From the NCBI GenBank assembly GCA_004123355.1, contig SCHM01000003.1, positions 5,041,058 to 5,105,057 of the forward strand: a DNA stretch of 64,000 nt, written 5' to 3'. The notes beneath the pieces are model-generated. The model did not search any database. It saw nothing but the letters and a program-made list of their open reading frames with translations, and had not been told where the DNA came from. This DNA is from Amphirosellinia nigrospora (Eukaryota > Ascomycota > Sordariomycetes > Xylariales > Xylariaceae). Both the position numbers and the translations under genes were made by a program. Below, piece after piece: positions 1 through 9,807 of the stretch; positions within the stretch are counted from its first letter, which is position 1; each line of letters begins with the position of its first letter.

Positions 1-3000
1 ACGTCGAAACCCACGTTGACCCAACAGGAAAAACACCTAACACTTCAAAGACCCCCTACGGCTGCTTCATAGACAATCCTGATTTGTTTGACGCCATGTT
101 CTTCGGCATGTCTCCACGGTATGTACGATCGCACTCTTATTCATATTGTAAGATCGTCTCTTCTCAAAAGCTGACACATAGCCAGGGAGGCAGAGCAAAC
201 GGACCCTATGCATAGACTTGCATTGTTGACTGCTTATGAAGCCTTAGAGAATTCAGGATACGTGGATGGCCGAGGTATTCATCGCCAGCGCGTCGGTACA
301 TTCTACGGACAGGCAAGTGATGACTACCGAGAGGTGAACTCTGGACAAGATATCAACACATATTTTATATCTGGTGGTTGCAGAGCCTTTGCCCCTGGCA
401 GAATCAATTATTTCTTCAATTTCTGGGGCCCAAGCTTTAGCGTCGATACGGCCTGCTCATCTGGTTTGGCAGCTATCCAAGCCGCATGCACCTCACTATG
501 GAGTGGTGATGTGGACATGGCTGTTACTGGCGGGCTAAACGTTCTCACCAACTCTGACGTCTTCGCGGGTCTCAGCAAAGGCTACTTCTTGTCGCCCACC
601 GGGAACTGTAAGACGTGGGATGAGGGCGCTGATGGATACTGCCGAGCAGACGGCGTTGGTAGTGTGGTGCTGAAGCGCCTAGAAGACGCCGAAGCCGACA
701 ACGACAATATTCTCGCGGTTGTGCTAGCTGCAGCAACCGACCACTCAGCGGAGGCGGTGTCTATCACACACCCCCACGATGTGGCACAGGCACATCTCTA
801 TACACAGGTAGTAAGGCGCGCCGGGATCGATCCGCTGTCTGTTGGCTACGTGGAAATGCACGGCACAGGAACCCAAGCAGGAGATACTATGGAGATCTCT
901 TCTGTCACAGGTGTGTTTGCACCGCCAATTGCCGGGGCGTACTAAAACACGAAAGACGCCTCTTCATATAAGTACTGTCAAAGCAAACATGGGCCATGGA
1001 GAAGCAGCAGCTGGCATCATGGCTTTCATTAAGACTATGATGGTCTTTCAGAAAGGCATAATACCGCCCCATATCGGTATCAAGACACGGTTCAACCCGA
1101 ATTTACCGCAAGATCTAGGGCTTAGGGGTGTGGTTATTCCGTTGAAAGCTACAGCTTGGAAATCATACAAGGGGGTAAGAGACTCGCTATGGTCAACAAT
1201 TTCGGTGCTGCAGGAGGGAATACTTCCATGATCGTGGAAGAAGCGACACCACGATTACGGAACAGCGAAGATTGGCGGCCTCTTCACGTCGTTACAGTTT
1301 CGGCAAAAACGGCGTTCTCTTTACAACAAAATATCAAGCGCCTTGTGGCATACATGGAGTCACGACAGGATATCTCTCTAGTTGATGTGGCGTACACTAT
1401 GGCAGCACGAAGGAATCATTACCATTATCGCGTATCGGTTCTTGCGAGCTCTAAAGCCGAGGCCATTGAGTTGCTTCAGTCCCACGTTGAAGCGTCCCTG
1501 ACCCTCACACCAAACACATCCCGACAAAGCCCTATCGCGTTTGCTTTCACCGGACAAGGCACGTTTTATATCGGCGTCGCTCAGCAATTATATCAAGACT
1601 CTAATCTGTTTCGCCAGCACATCAACCAACTTGACAGCTTGACACGGAAACAGAAGTTCTCCTCCTTTCTCCCTATTATCACTGGGACGTGCCTAATAGA
1701 AGAAGTTTCTACGGTCGCCATGCACCTGACGATTCTATGCGTTCAAATTGCTTTGGCACGGTTATGGAAATCATTGGGCATCACGCCGAGTATCGTCGTA
1801 GGCCATAGTTTAGGCGAATACGCCGCACTAACGGCTGGAGTATTGTCAGACAATTCGGCTGTATTTCTCGTTGGTACTCGGGCGGCATTACTAGATTCGA
1901 AGTGCACATCCAAAACACACGGAATGCTCTCTGTACGTGCTTCTGTGGAAAGCATCGAACAAGCGGCTCATGACATTCCATTCGAAGTAGCCTGTATTAA
2001 CGGACCTAACGAAACCGTCGTTGGCGGCTCGGTGGCGAATTTGGAGACCCTTTCAGCTACTCTCGAGTCTTCCGGCCTCAAAACAATTGCTCTGAATGTT
2101 GCACATGCGTATCATACGAGTCAGATGGATGACCTTGTCGACACTTTTGAGAAGCTAACACGAGCAATTATATGCAAAAGTCCCACGATACCGATTATTT
2201 CTCCTCGCCACGCACGCGTGCTAACCACAGATGACCTTGTTGATATCTCATACCTTGCTTCTGCGACCCGAGAAACAGTCAATTTTGCCGGCGCTCTCAG
2301 CATGGCATGGGAATCAGGTGTAGTTTCTAGCTCGACTATCTGGATAGAGATAGGACATCATCCAACCTGCACCGCTTCGTGCAGCGCACGCTTCCTGATA
2401 CCAGGCTCGCATGTCCTAGTCTTCAAAGGGGCAGTGACAACTGGACGACCATGGCTAAAGCACTTTCTGCTTTGTATGATGCTGGGGTGGAAATTGACTG
2501 GAATGAGTATCATCGTCCATTTGAGCATGCTCTTCGCCTCGTCGATGCCCCAACATACGCATGGGACTACAAGAGTTACTGGGTCCAATATCGTGGGGAT
2601 TGGAATCTGACGAAAGGGCGGGAATTTTTCACGGCGGGGTCAGTGTCGAGAGTCGAGGACTTCCATACATCCAGTGTACACAGAGTCATAAGCGAGGAAT
2701 ACACGGAAACCAAGGCGCAGCTTTCCGCGGAGACTAACATCACAAGTCCGTTGTTGGACGGCGTAGTTTCAGGGCACGCGATGAACGGCTATGGTGTTGC
2801 ATCTTCTGTATGTCGTATACGATTCCTTCAAACATTCAAACTAACTCGATGTTGTCTAGTTCTTACACGCAGACATGGCCTACACAGTGGCAGCGAATTC
2901 TTCACAAACCGGTCTTGATTACCCGACCGTAGGACTGAACATTACGAATTTCGAATACCACGACCCAATCGTGAAACTTGAGAATACAAACGTAGCGCAA

Positions 3001-4082
3001 CCCATCTCAATAACTGCAGCTCTCGATGACGAGAAGAAAGAAGTCTACGTGAAATGGCACAACCCTGCCAACGATCTCTGGTACGCCCACGCAACTGTGG
3101 TTTGCGAAGACACCTCCGCCTGGCAAGCGACGTGGTCGCGTTCGACCGTCTAGTCACCAGCCGCATTGAAGCCCTGAATAACATGGCCAGTGAGGGCAAA
3201 GCCAGCAAGCTGACGACAGACCTCGCGTACATGTTGTTTGGGAGACTGGTCAAATACTCAAAAATGTATCAGTCGATGCAAACGGTGATCTTGAACGACG
3301 ACGAGGCCGTCGCTGAGGTGGTTTTCCCCCCGGATACCGGCGGATCGTGGACAATGCCGCCCCATTTCATTGATGGTTTGGTCTCGCTGTCGGGGTTCAT
3401 ATTGAACGGCGGCACGTTCTTCAATAACACAAGCAACTTCTTCATCACGCCGTCGTGGACGTCGATGCGCTTCGCCAAGCCGCTGATGCCGGGGGTCCGC
3501 TACCTCTCCTACGTTAGAATGGTGCCAGAGGGCGATCACGCCTTTGTCGGGGACGTGTATATCCTACAAGATTCCGAGATAGTTGGGATGGTAGAGGCTA
3601 TCAAGTTTCTCCAGTGGCCACGGGTAATGCTGAATCGCTTCTTCAGGCCACCCGACGCCGTAGTGAAGGCGGCCGTGCCTGTGTCAGTGCTTCCCGAGGT
3701 ACAGGCAGTTTCACCGCTACCGCCGCCACGTGTATCTGTCACCACTCCATCCAAAAAAATGCTAAGCTCGGATTATTTTAGTTCATCAGCTCTTGACACG
3801 TCCTCTAAGCAGGATATGCGATGTGAGGCCCCACCGACTCCAGCATTGAGTGTTGTAGAATCATCTGATACTATATCTCGCGCTCTTGTCGTACTTGCCG
3901 AGGAGCTGGCAGTGGATATTGGTCTGCTCACTGACACGTCGTGTATCACGGATCTGGGTCTGGACTCCCTAATGTCTCTTGTTGTATCACAGAGGCTGCG
4001 AGAAGAACTTGGCATTGAGATCAGAGATGCCTTCTTTCTAGAGATTCAGACGATCGCAGACTTGAAGAAGTTGCTGCATTAA
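1..4082 (+). CDS. Non-reducing polyketide synthase, 3' part (KS-AT-PT-ACP, no thioesterase)
   Basis: Iterative type I synthase that builds an aromatic polyketide from malonyl-CoA. The 5' end lies outside the window. Domains in order: ketosynthase to about 1240 (DTACSSG with Cys codon 454-456; HGTGTQAGD with His 859-861; second His 995-997); acyltransferase about 1530-2390 ([10 protein letters not shown], Ser 1807-1809); product-template domain about 2660-3640 (His 2775-2777, Asp 3372-3374); one acyl carrier protein (DLGLDSL, Ser 3966-3968); then stop. No thioesterase, cyclase or methyltransferase follows, so release would need a separate enzyme, not seen here. Introns: 119-185 and 2808-2859. 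The frame breaks at the G run 934-937, the G run 1171-1175, about 2373-2376 and about 3146-3147. All catalytic residues survive and the other genes show the same kind of break, so I infer base-calling errors. Tail-to-tail with the MFS gene. The TE-less layout resembles NR-PKS that use a discrete beta-lactamase-type thioesterase (inference). Confidence 0.93.
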
Positions 4083-4761
4083 CTAACACAATATTTATCT
4101 GATATGAGAGTATGTTGCTTGCCCATCACAATTCCATTCCAAGAAGGCGGCTTCAAGACTCCCAGTTACCAAGTCATGATTACCTAGAACAGCAGCACAC
4201 CAATTTGGCAGGAGGCGAATTCGAGGGCGGATAAGCAGATATTTTCACTTCTATTGCGCAGATTATACAAGGTGTAGCCCTCCGGCACTATAGTGAATAG
4301 AACCATTAGGAGTCTTGGTGGCAAGGGGTCCGCAGAAGCTACCCTGTAACGATTCCTTTTTCAGCTTAGCTCACAACCCTCTGTTTTTTTTTTTTTAGCT
4401 ACAGGCTTGCACCACTGCAACGCGGAATAATCGTGATTCAGACTTGCCAGAGGTTGCGTTATTGTGATTGGGGGCACAGGAATTACATGTCATGTATTTA
4501 TGATTATAGGTGTGGGACTTTATGGGCTCAGTAGTGTATTACTTGGTCTTCCGAGATAGCTTTATGAAGGCGATGTAAGGAAGATGAGTCGAGGTCTCAG
4601 CGACTAAGACGAAGTGTTTCAATAAATAATACATATAGGATTTCTTGTAATCTAAAACTTAGTCTAATTGGAGATTTGTGCCGATACACGCGAACAAGTC
4701 TAGGGCATTAATTTGTCATTTGTTATCATGTCGAGCAATTTCTCTTCTATAAAATCCAACC
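4083..4761. other. Intergenic region between convergent genes
   Basis: Separates the 3' ends of the polyketide synthase and the MFS transporter. It has a 13-base T run at 4384-4396 and is otherwise unremarkable. No reading frame with recognisable protein character was seen. Confidence 0.7.
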
Positions 4762-6278
4762 TCACAGCATACCCATATCCAACTTTTTTCTCCACCTCTC
4801 TCCATATCGTACCAATATCAAGGGAATAGGAATGCATATAACCGCGATGAAACCGAGTAGACTATTGCCCCAACCAAGCCCGAGAGCCTCATACAAGGAT
4901 TGTCCGGCGAGGGGCAGTAAAGCCCCTAGCAGGCTTCTTACCACCGTAGTCGCAGCTATAGCGCTAGCGGCGAAGATCGCGAACGCATCGACAAGGTACC
5001 CAACTACGCATATGAATACTCCGATGCTGCCAACGCCGATAAACCCTGTGCCAATGATAGGCACTATCCAGTGGTACTTGTACTGAGCTGACCAGCCATA
5101 CAGGAATAGACCAACCGGTATCACAAAAGCGCAGGGAATGAGAGGCAGTAGACGATATTCAGCTTTAAAGATGCCAGAGGGTGACTTAGGTGTCGGTTTC
5201 GATTTGGCCTTCAGAATGCGATCGGAGGCGCCACCGATGGCGAAAACACCCAAAAGTGATCCAATACCAAATCCGAGAAATGTGAGGCCGACGGATTTGG
5301 TCGGAAAGCCGTATTGTTCTTGAAAGACAAACGTGAACGTAGTGAATAACAAATACTGATATCCATACACTATGCCACCATAGAGCGAGGTAGCGAGCAC
5401 GATAGGGGAGAATATAAGCATTTTGCCAGGTCGAACAATAGCGCGAATAAACAATTGCCCTGCAGTTTCCCCGGTGTCATGTTTCGAGCGGAGACTGGGG
5501 TTCTCTGTTTCCTTGATGAGGCGCATAGTCTTACGCTTCAAAAGCACTGTTGGGTATGTTTCCCGTAGAAAAGCAAGGCATAGTATTACTAGGCCACCTC
5601 CTATAACAGCGAGTACCCAAAAGACCCATCTCCATCCTCTTGCAGAAACGAGATACCCTCCGGCTACGGGGCCAATAACTGGTCCGAATATCGGTCCTAG
5701 GTTGTAGATGGCGATCACAGCTCCTCGTTTGTGTTGTGGAATGAGATCCGCAATAGTGCCGCCGCCTAAAGGGGAAGGAATTAATATCAGTGACGAACGG
5801 TGAGCTTCAGAGATGAATGAAGAGCTGTCACGTACCAACCGTCAGTGGCCCGGAACCAAAGCACCCCTGAAAGAATCGGAAGACGATAAGTTGGGCGATG
5901 TTGGTGCTCACGCGCGCATGCGACTGAGAAAATGATGAAACCAACATTGCAAACGTGATAGATGATGACTCTTCCGTACAGTTCAGAAGTAGGAGCTAGG
6001 ATTAGTGGGCCTATGGCGAAGCCTAGGATATAGACCGAGACCACGAAGTCGGCGAGTAAGGCGCTTGTGCTGTCAAATTCTGCCAGCAGCTCGGGTACGC
6101 CGGGAGCAAACATAGACGAGGCAAGCGGCGTTACAAACGTGAGGAGACTGATGATGCTGACATTGATGATCTTGAACTTCGTGCTGAAGTTCATAGGGTT
6201 TTCTGTGTCGTCAGGCCCGTTCCAGTCAACTATGTTTGGGTCGCCTTCTGGGACCCCTTTCCCTACGTGAGCTATCAT
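4762..6278 (-). CDS. MFS drug:H+ antiporter (DHA1-like, 12 TM)
   Basis: Membrane transporter of the major facilitator superfamily, probably exporting a small hydrophobic compound by proton antiport. The N-terminal part has a soluble lead (DWNGPDD) and helices 1-4 with the family motif around SELYGR. The C-terminal part begins [14 protein letters not shown], typical of fungal multidrug transporters, and continues through the second six-helix half. One 70-bp intron (5766-5835, GTACGT...TTTAG) splits a glycine codon. The frame breaks at about 5908-5918, in an alternating GC stretch; conserved protein sequence continues on both sides, so this is probably an indel error. Expected product about 481 aa, normal for the family. 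It shares an 860-bp promoter region with the divergent SDR gene, consistent with a role as the cluster's exporter; substrate unknown. Confidence 0.9.
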
Positions 6279-7137
6279 GACTAGGGTAACTTGTTGGACC
6301 TCGTGGCGGCCAAAAGAAATGGCAAGGCAATATCTTCCGTGGTGCTCTCAGTGCTGTTTTATTTATATGAAGTTAGCCTACCGATCCCGAACCGTTACAC
6401 GGGCACCCCGCGGTATTCGGAAAGTTAAAGGCGAGGAACCGAACATCATTCCTTCTCGCTGCTTGTTTAACCGCGAAGGAGCCATTGCCGGACTCCGCTA
6501 TCTATAAACGATGCACCTAATAAGAGAGATGAACATGCTGACAAGCTGTTCGATTAGGGATCCAGACCCCCAACGAGAGATAGGGACATCTTGTCTTTCT
6601 CAATCGCAGTATGGAAACCATTTGGAAATCGAGCTGACAAATTTCGCGTCATATCCTTCTCTTCTTCGGCCTTGGTTATTTTCATCCTGAACTAGAGTTG
6701 TGTTGTTGTCTACATCATTTTTTCGTGCTGTCTTGTCAGGCACTTGGCACAATGCCAATTCCACCGCGCGGCAAGTGGAGATTAAGTTTTAGCGCTGTTG
6801 GTTCCTCTTGTGAGTCTAACCTAGTAATCCCACGATCATCGCGCGCGGTATGTGGGGCCAAAATATTCGCTATCCTCTAGAGGAAGATTGTTTAGATGTG
6901 AGATTCTATAATGTAGACAGAGCGACGAATGCCGCGCGAGATGGATCGCATCGCTTACAAATAAAGCAAGAAAAGAACAGGACATAATATCGGGTATGGG
7001 AGCGTAGTTGGTATAAATCAGGAGATATCCCAGTGACAACATGTAGATTTCAGTCAGTCCCTAATATCATGCCCGATCAAGTCCCTCATAAATCCAAACT
7101 CAGAAAACTCGTTTCCAAAATCTTTCATCGATCAACC
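6279..7137. promoter_or_regulatory. Bidirectional promoter between MFS and SDR genes
   Basis: A divergent intergenic region. A TATAAATA box lies on the minus strand at about 6360-6368, some 80-90 bp upstream of the transporter start. A TATAAA box lies on the plus strand at 7012-7017 ahead of the SDR gene. Several CCG/CGG-containing palindromic stretches (near 6410 and 6766) could bind Zn2Cys6 regulators, but no specific operator can be assigned. Confidence 0.55.
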
Positions 7138-7899
7138 ATGACTTCTCCCGTCGTCTTGATCCTAGGAGCCGGGCCCCGAATCGGAGCCTCCATTGCCGAC
7201 AGGTTCGCTAGTGATGGGTATAAGGTTGCCCTCGCGTCCAGAAAAGGCACCGGCAGCAAGAACGAGCAAGGTTTCCTCTCGCTCAAGGCCGACTTCAACA
7301 ATCCTGATTCGATCCCAGCGCTGTTCAGTGCTGTCAAGGCCGAGTTCAAGGCTGCGCCAAGCGTCATCGTATACAACGCCGCAGCACTGACTCCCCCTCC
7401 CGACAAGGACTCCGTTCTGTCCATCGCGGCCTCGAGCGTCTCCTCCGACTTGAATGTTAACACCGTTAGCCCGTACGTCGCCGCACAACATGCCCTTGCC
7501 GCCTGGGAGACGCTGCCCGAGGGAACTAAGAAGACCTTCATCTACACCGGCAATATCCTGAATGCGACTGTCTTGCCTGTGCCTATGATGCAGAACCTGG
7601 GTATAGGCAAGGCCGCCTCGGCATACTGGATCGGTTTGGCTGACATGATGTATGCGGCCAAAGGATACCGGCAAGTGTTACATCTCTTAATGATGCTTCG
7701 CCATAAAAACCAAGTGCTAACAATTTCGACCACTAGTTTCTTCTATGCCGATGAGCGCCACGACGACGGCAAGATTAAGGCCGCGCAGCTCGACGGACCT
7801 GCCCACGCGGAGTTCTATGCTGAGTTGGTGAAACATGAGGGCAAGGTGCCGTGGGACGCCACGTTCGTCAAGGGAAAAGGCTATGTTCAATTCAAGTAA
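7138..7899 (+). CDS. Short-chain dehydrogenase/reductase
   Basis: NAD(P)-dependent oxidoreductase of the atypical SDR type, predicted 231 aa. The N-terminus has a Rossmann beta strand and a glycine-rich loop (LILGAGPRIGASIADRF), then the expected NAA-type turn (VYNAAALTPP). A canonical YxxxK pair is not obvious, as in several fungal SDRs of this subgroup. The intron is 7671-7736 (66 bp) and begins GC rather than GT (GCAAGT...CACTAG, with CTAAC branch site). Splicing there restores KGYR-FFYADER, and exon total 696 bp is an exact multiple of three. Intron length is also a multiple of three with no stop, so retention would add 22 residues. I chose ATG 7138 because the TATA box at 7012 makes the upstream in-frame ATG (7069) too close to the likely transcription start. 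Probable tailoring enzyme of the polyketide cluster (inference). Confidence 0.88.
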   Translation: MTSPVVLILGAGPRIGASIADRFASDGYKVALASRKGTGSKNEQGFLSLKADFNNPDSIPALFSAVKAEFKAAPSVIVYNAAALTPPPDKDSVLSIAASSVSSDLNVNTVSPYVAAQHALAAWETLPEGTKKTFIYTGNILNATVLPVPMMQNLGIGKAASAYWIGLADMMYAAKGYRQVLHLLMMLRHKNQVLTISTTSFFYADERHDDGKIKAAQLDGPAHAEFYAELVKHEGKVPWDATFVKGKGYVQFK

Positions 7900-8193
7900 C
7901 TTTTGAACCCGACGGGGACCCATTATCGTCCTAAGCAGCATTGTCTGGGGCTATACTCAGATTCGAGAGTATTAGCTTGTATAAGACAGCAGATGCGGAA
8001 CCTATAGTTTCAAAATATACTTTACGAATGGAATACCGTCTCAGCATTCATAGGGCATTCAGTCGCGAGTAATTTGATCAAGTTATAGGTGCAGGGGGCT
8101 CTTTTGATGATACAATATATTGCTGCTTAGGCCCTTCTTGCAGCCACATAAACATGTATTCAAGGCTTGACCGTAATTTCCGCAACCTCGTTT
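7900..8193. other. Short convergent intergenic region
   Basis: Common 3' region of the SDR and epoxide hydrolase genes. Nothing else is visible. Confidence 0.6.
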
Positions 8194-9807
8194 TCAATAT
8201 TTCCAATACTTTCCAATCTCTCTTAGATCATCAGCCAATCCGGTTGGGTTATCTAACCCAGGAAAATGGCCACCAAATTCTCGAACTTCATATCCAGTCA
8301 GCTAAAGCCTATATTATGGTGTAGCGGGGGGCTTCACGAGACTTACACTTATAATACACTAAATTGCCGACCGCTGAAACGTACTCCTTTGGCCAGAACC
8401 CAATGTTGTATTTGAACGTGGTATAGAGGAGAGGCGCGTCAGTGGAAGCTTTCACATCGGTATAATTAGTCTGTCTAAACCCATTCGGGTTCTGCTCATA
8501 AATGTAGACCGACGAAACAAAAGACCTGGTCAGGTAATACAGCGATACTTCGCGCAAAACCTCATGATTCGTCAAGACAGAGGGTCCAGTTCCCTGTCGC
8601 GGATCGGACCCTGTGCTGTTATTAGACTTAGGCAGAGCGACGGCTGAAGGAGGGCAAGCTCACAGATTATGAATTTCTCACCGATCCACGCTAACTGGCC
8701 GACAGGGTTATCGTATAAGGCGAGACCGATAGTGTTGGGCTGTTTCGTGTGAGTTAGCAAACGCCCCTCAAGCATACAAAGTGAGTCGCCACACCTTAGT
8801 GGACTGTTCAAGGAAATATCCGTTTCCTGTCGTTTCCCAATCAACGCCTCTCTTCTCGGCAACCACCTCGTCAGGGGACAAGGTGATATTCCTTGCTGCT
8901 ATATCCGCAGGGGTTGGTGGTCCGAACGGCAAGAAGTTCAGGTGTGTGGCTCGGACGGTCGTATTGAATTGCTCGTACATAGAATATCCTATATCTGAGC
9001 CCCAGTCTGTACCGTGGACAGCGTAGCGCTGGTAACCGAGCGCTTGAGTCATAAGTGTGTTAAACACGCGAGCCGAATCCTGTGCACTCCAGCCTTTAGT
9101 CGGAGGGGATGATGAAAATCCGAAACCAGGAATCGATGGTATCACTACATCAAAGGTAGTGTTTGTGGTCTTCGGCACTAATAAATCTATCAAGGGCGTC
9201 ATTTCGAGAAATGTGCCCGGCCATCCGTGCAGCAAGATTATAGGAATTGCGTTCGGGCTTCCAGATACCTCGTGGACAAAGTGAACTCCAATCAATAGTC
9301 AGTGATTCCTCTTCTTATTCAACTTTGCAATGATCTTGGGGCGTGGATTGGCAGGCCTCCAGATATCAAATCTTGGCGGCGTCTAAGATAGAAAGGAACT
9401 CGGAATACCACTTACCATCTATCCCCTCTATATTGACAGTAAAATGATGCAATCTGCTACAGAATCAGTCTCATAGTCGTCCGTTTTTGTGCTGTAAATT
9501 CTCTGTACTGATTGATAGAAGCCTGCTCGTCATCCCAGTTGAAGCCAGTAGTCCATTCATTCTGCAAAGCTTTCAGTGTGTGAAGCGGAATTCCTGTTGA
9601 CAGGGTGCCATTCGTGCTTTCACGAGCTGCCACATATTCTTCTGACGGAAGTTTCGTATTTCGAATTAAATCGAGCATGTGCGGTACACGGTCTGAAAGA
9701 TTGACTTCGAAGGATTGTACTTCGAATTTCTGCGTCGGAACAGCATCAGCGGGCAACCCAAACAGGGTTAAACCCGAGAGCAAAACCCTGAGCAGAGGTG
9801 TCGACAT
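8194..9807 (-). CDS. Secreted epoxide hydrolase (alpha/beta hydrolase with EHN domain)
   Basis: Hydrolyses an epoxide to a vicinal diol. The gene is intact: six exons total 1260 bp, giving 419 aa. Introns (minus strand): 9454-9508, 9286-9415, 8740-8794, 8611-8663, 8286-8346. One exon is only 38 bp (9416-9453). The product starts with a hydrophobic signal peptide (LLRVLLSGLTLFGLPADA), then the N-terminal epoxide hydrolase domain (FEVNLSDRVPHMLDLI). The oxyanion region is HGWPG, the nucleophile Asp lies in HGTDWGSDIG, and the charge-relay His in FGGHFPGLDNP near the C-terminus. I chose ATG 9807 over an in-frame ATG 28 codons upstream because it places the signal peptide at the very N-terminus. 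It lies next to the SDR gene, tail to tail, and probably belongs to the same cluster. Confidence 0.92.

Noticed and set aside
1-4082. Polyketide synthase as a pseudogene
   Set aside because: Its frame breaks are single-base and in or beside short runs like those in conserved genes of the same window, and all catalytic residues are intact.
7125-7674. Antisense frames over the SDR gene
   Set aside because: No homologous character. The plus-strand frame has the Rossmann motif and the intron.
8286-8346. Epoxide hydrolase ending at 8309 without the last intron
   Set aside because: That reading lacks the catalytic His. Splicing 8286-8346 supplies FGGHFPGLDNP and keeps the exon total a multiple of three.
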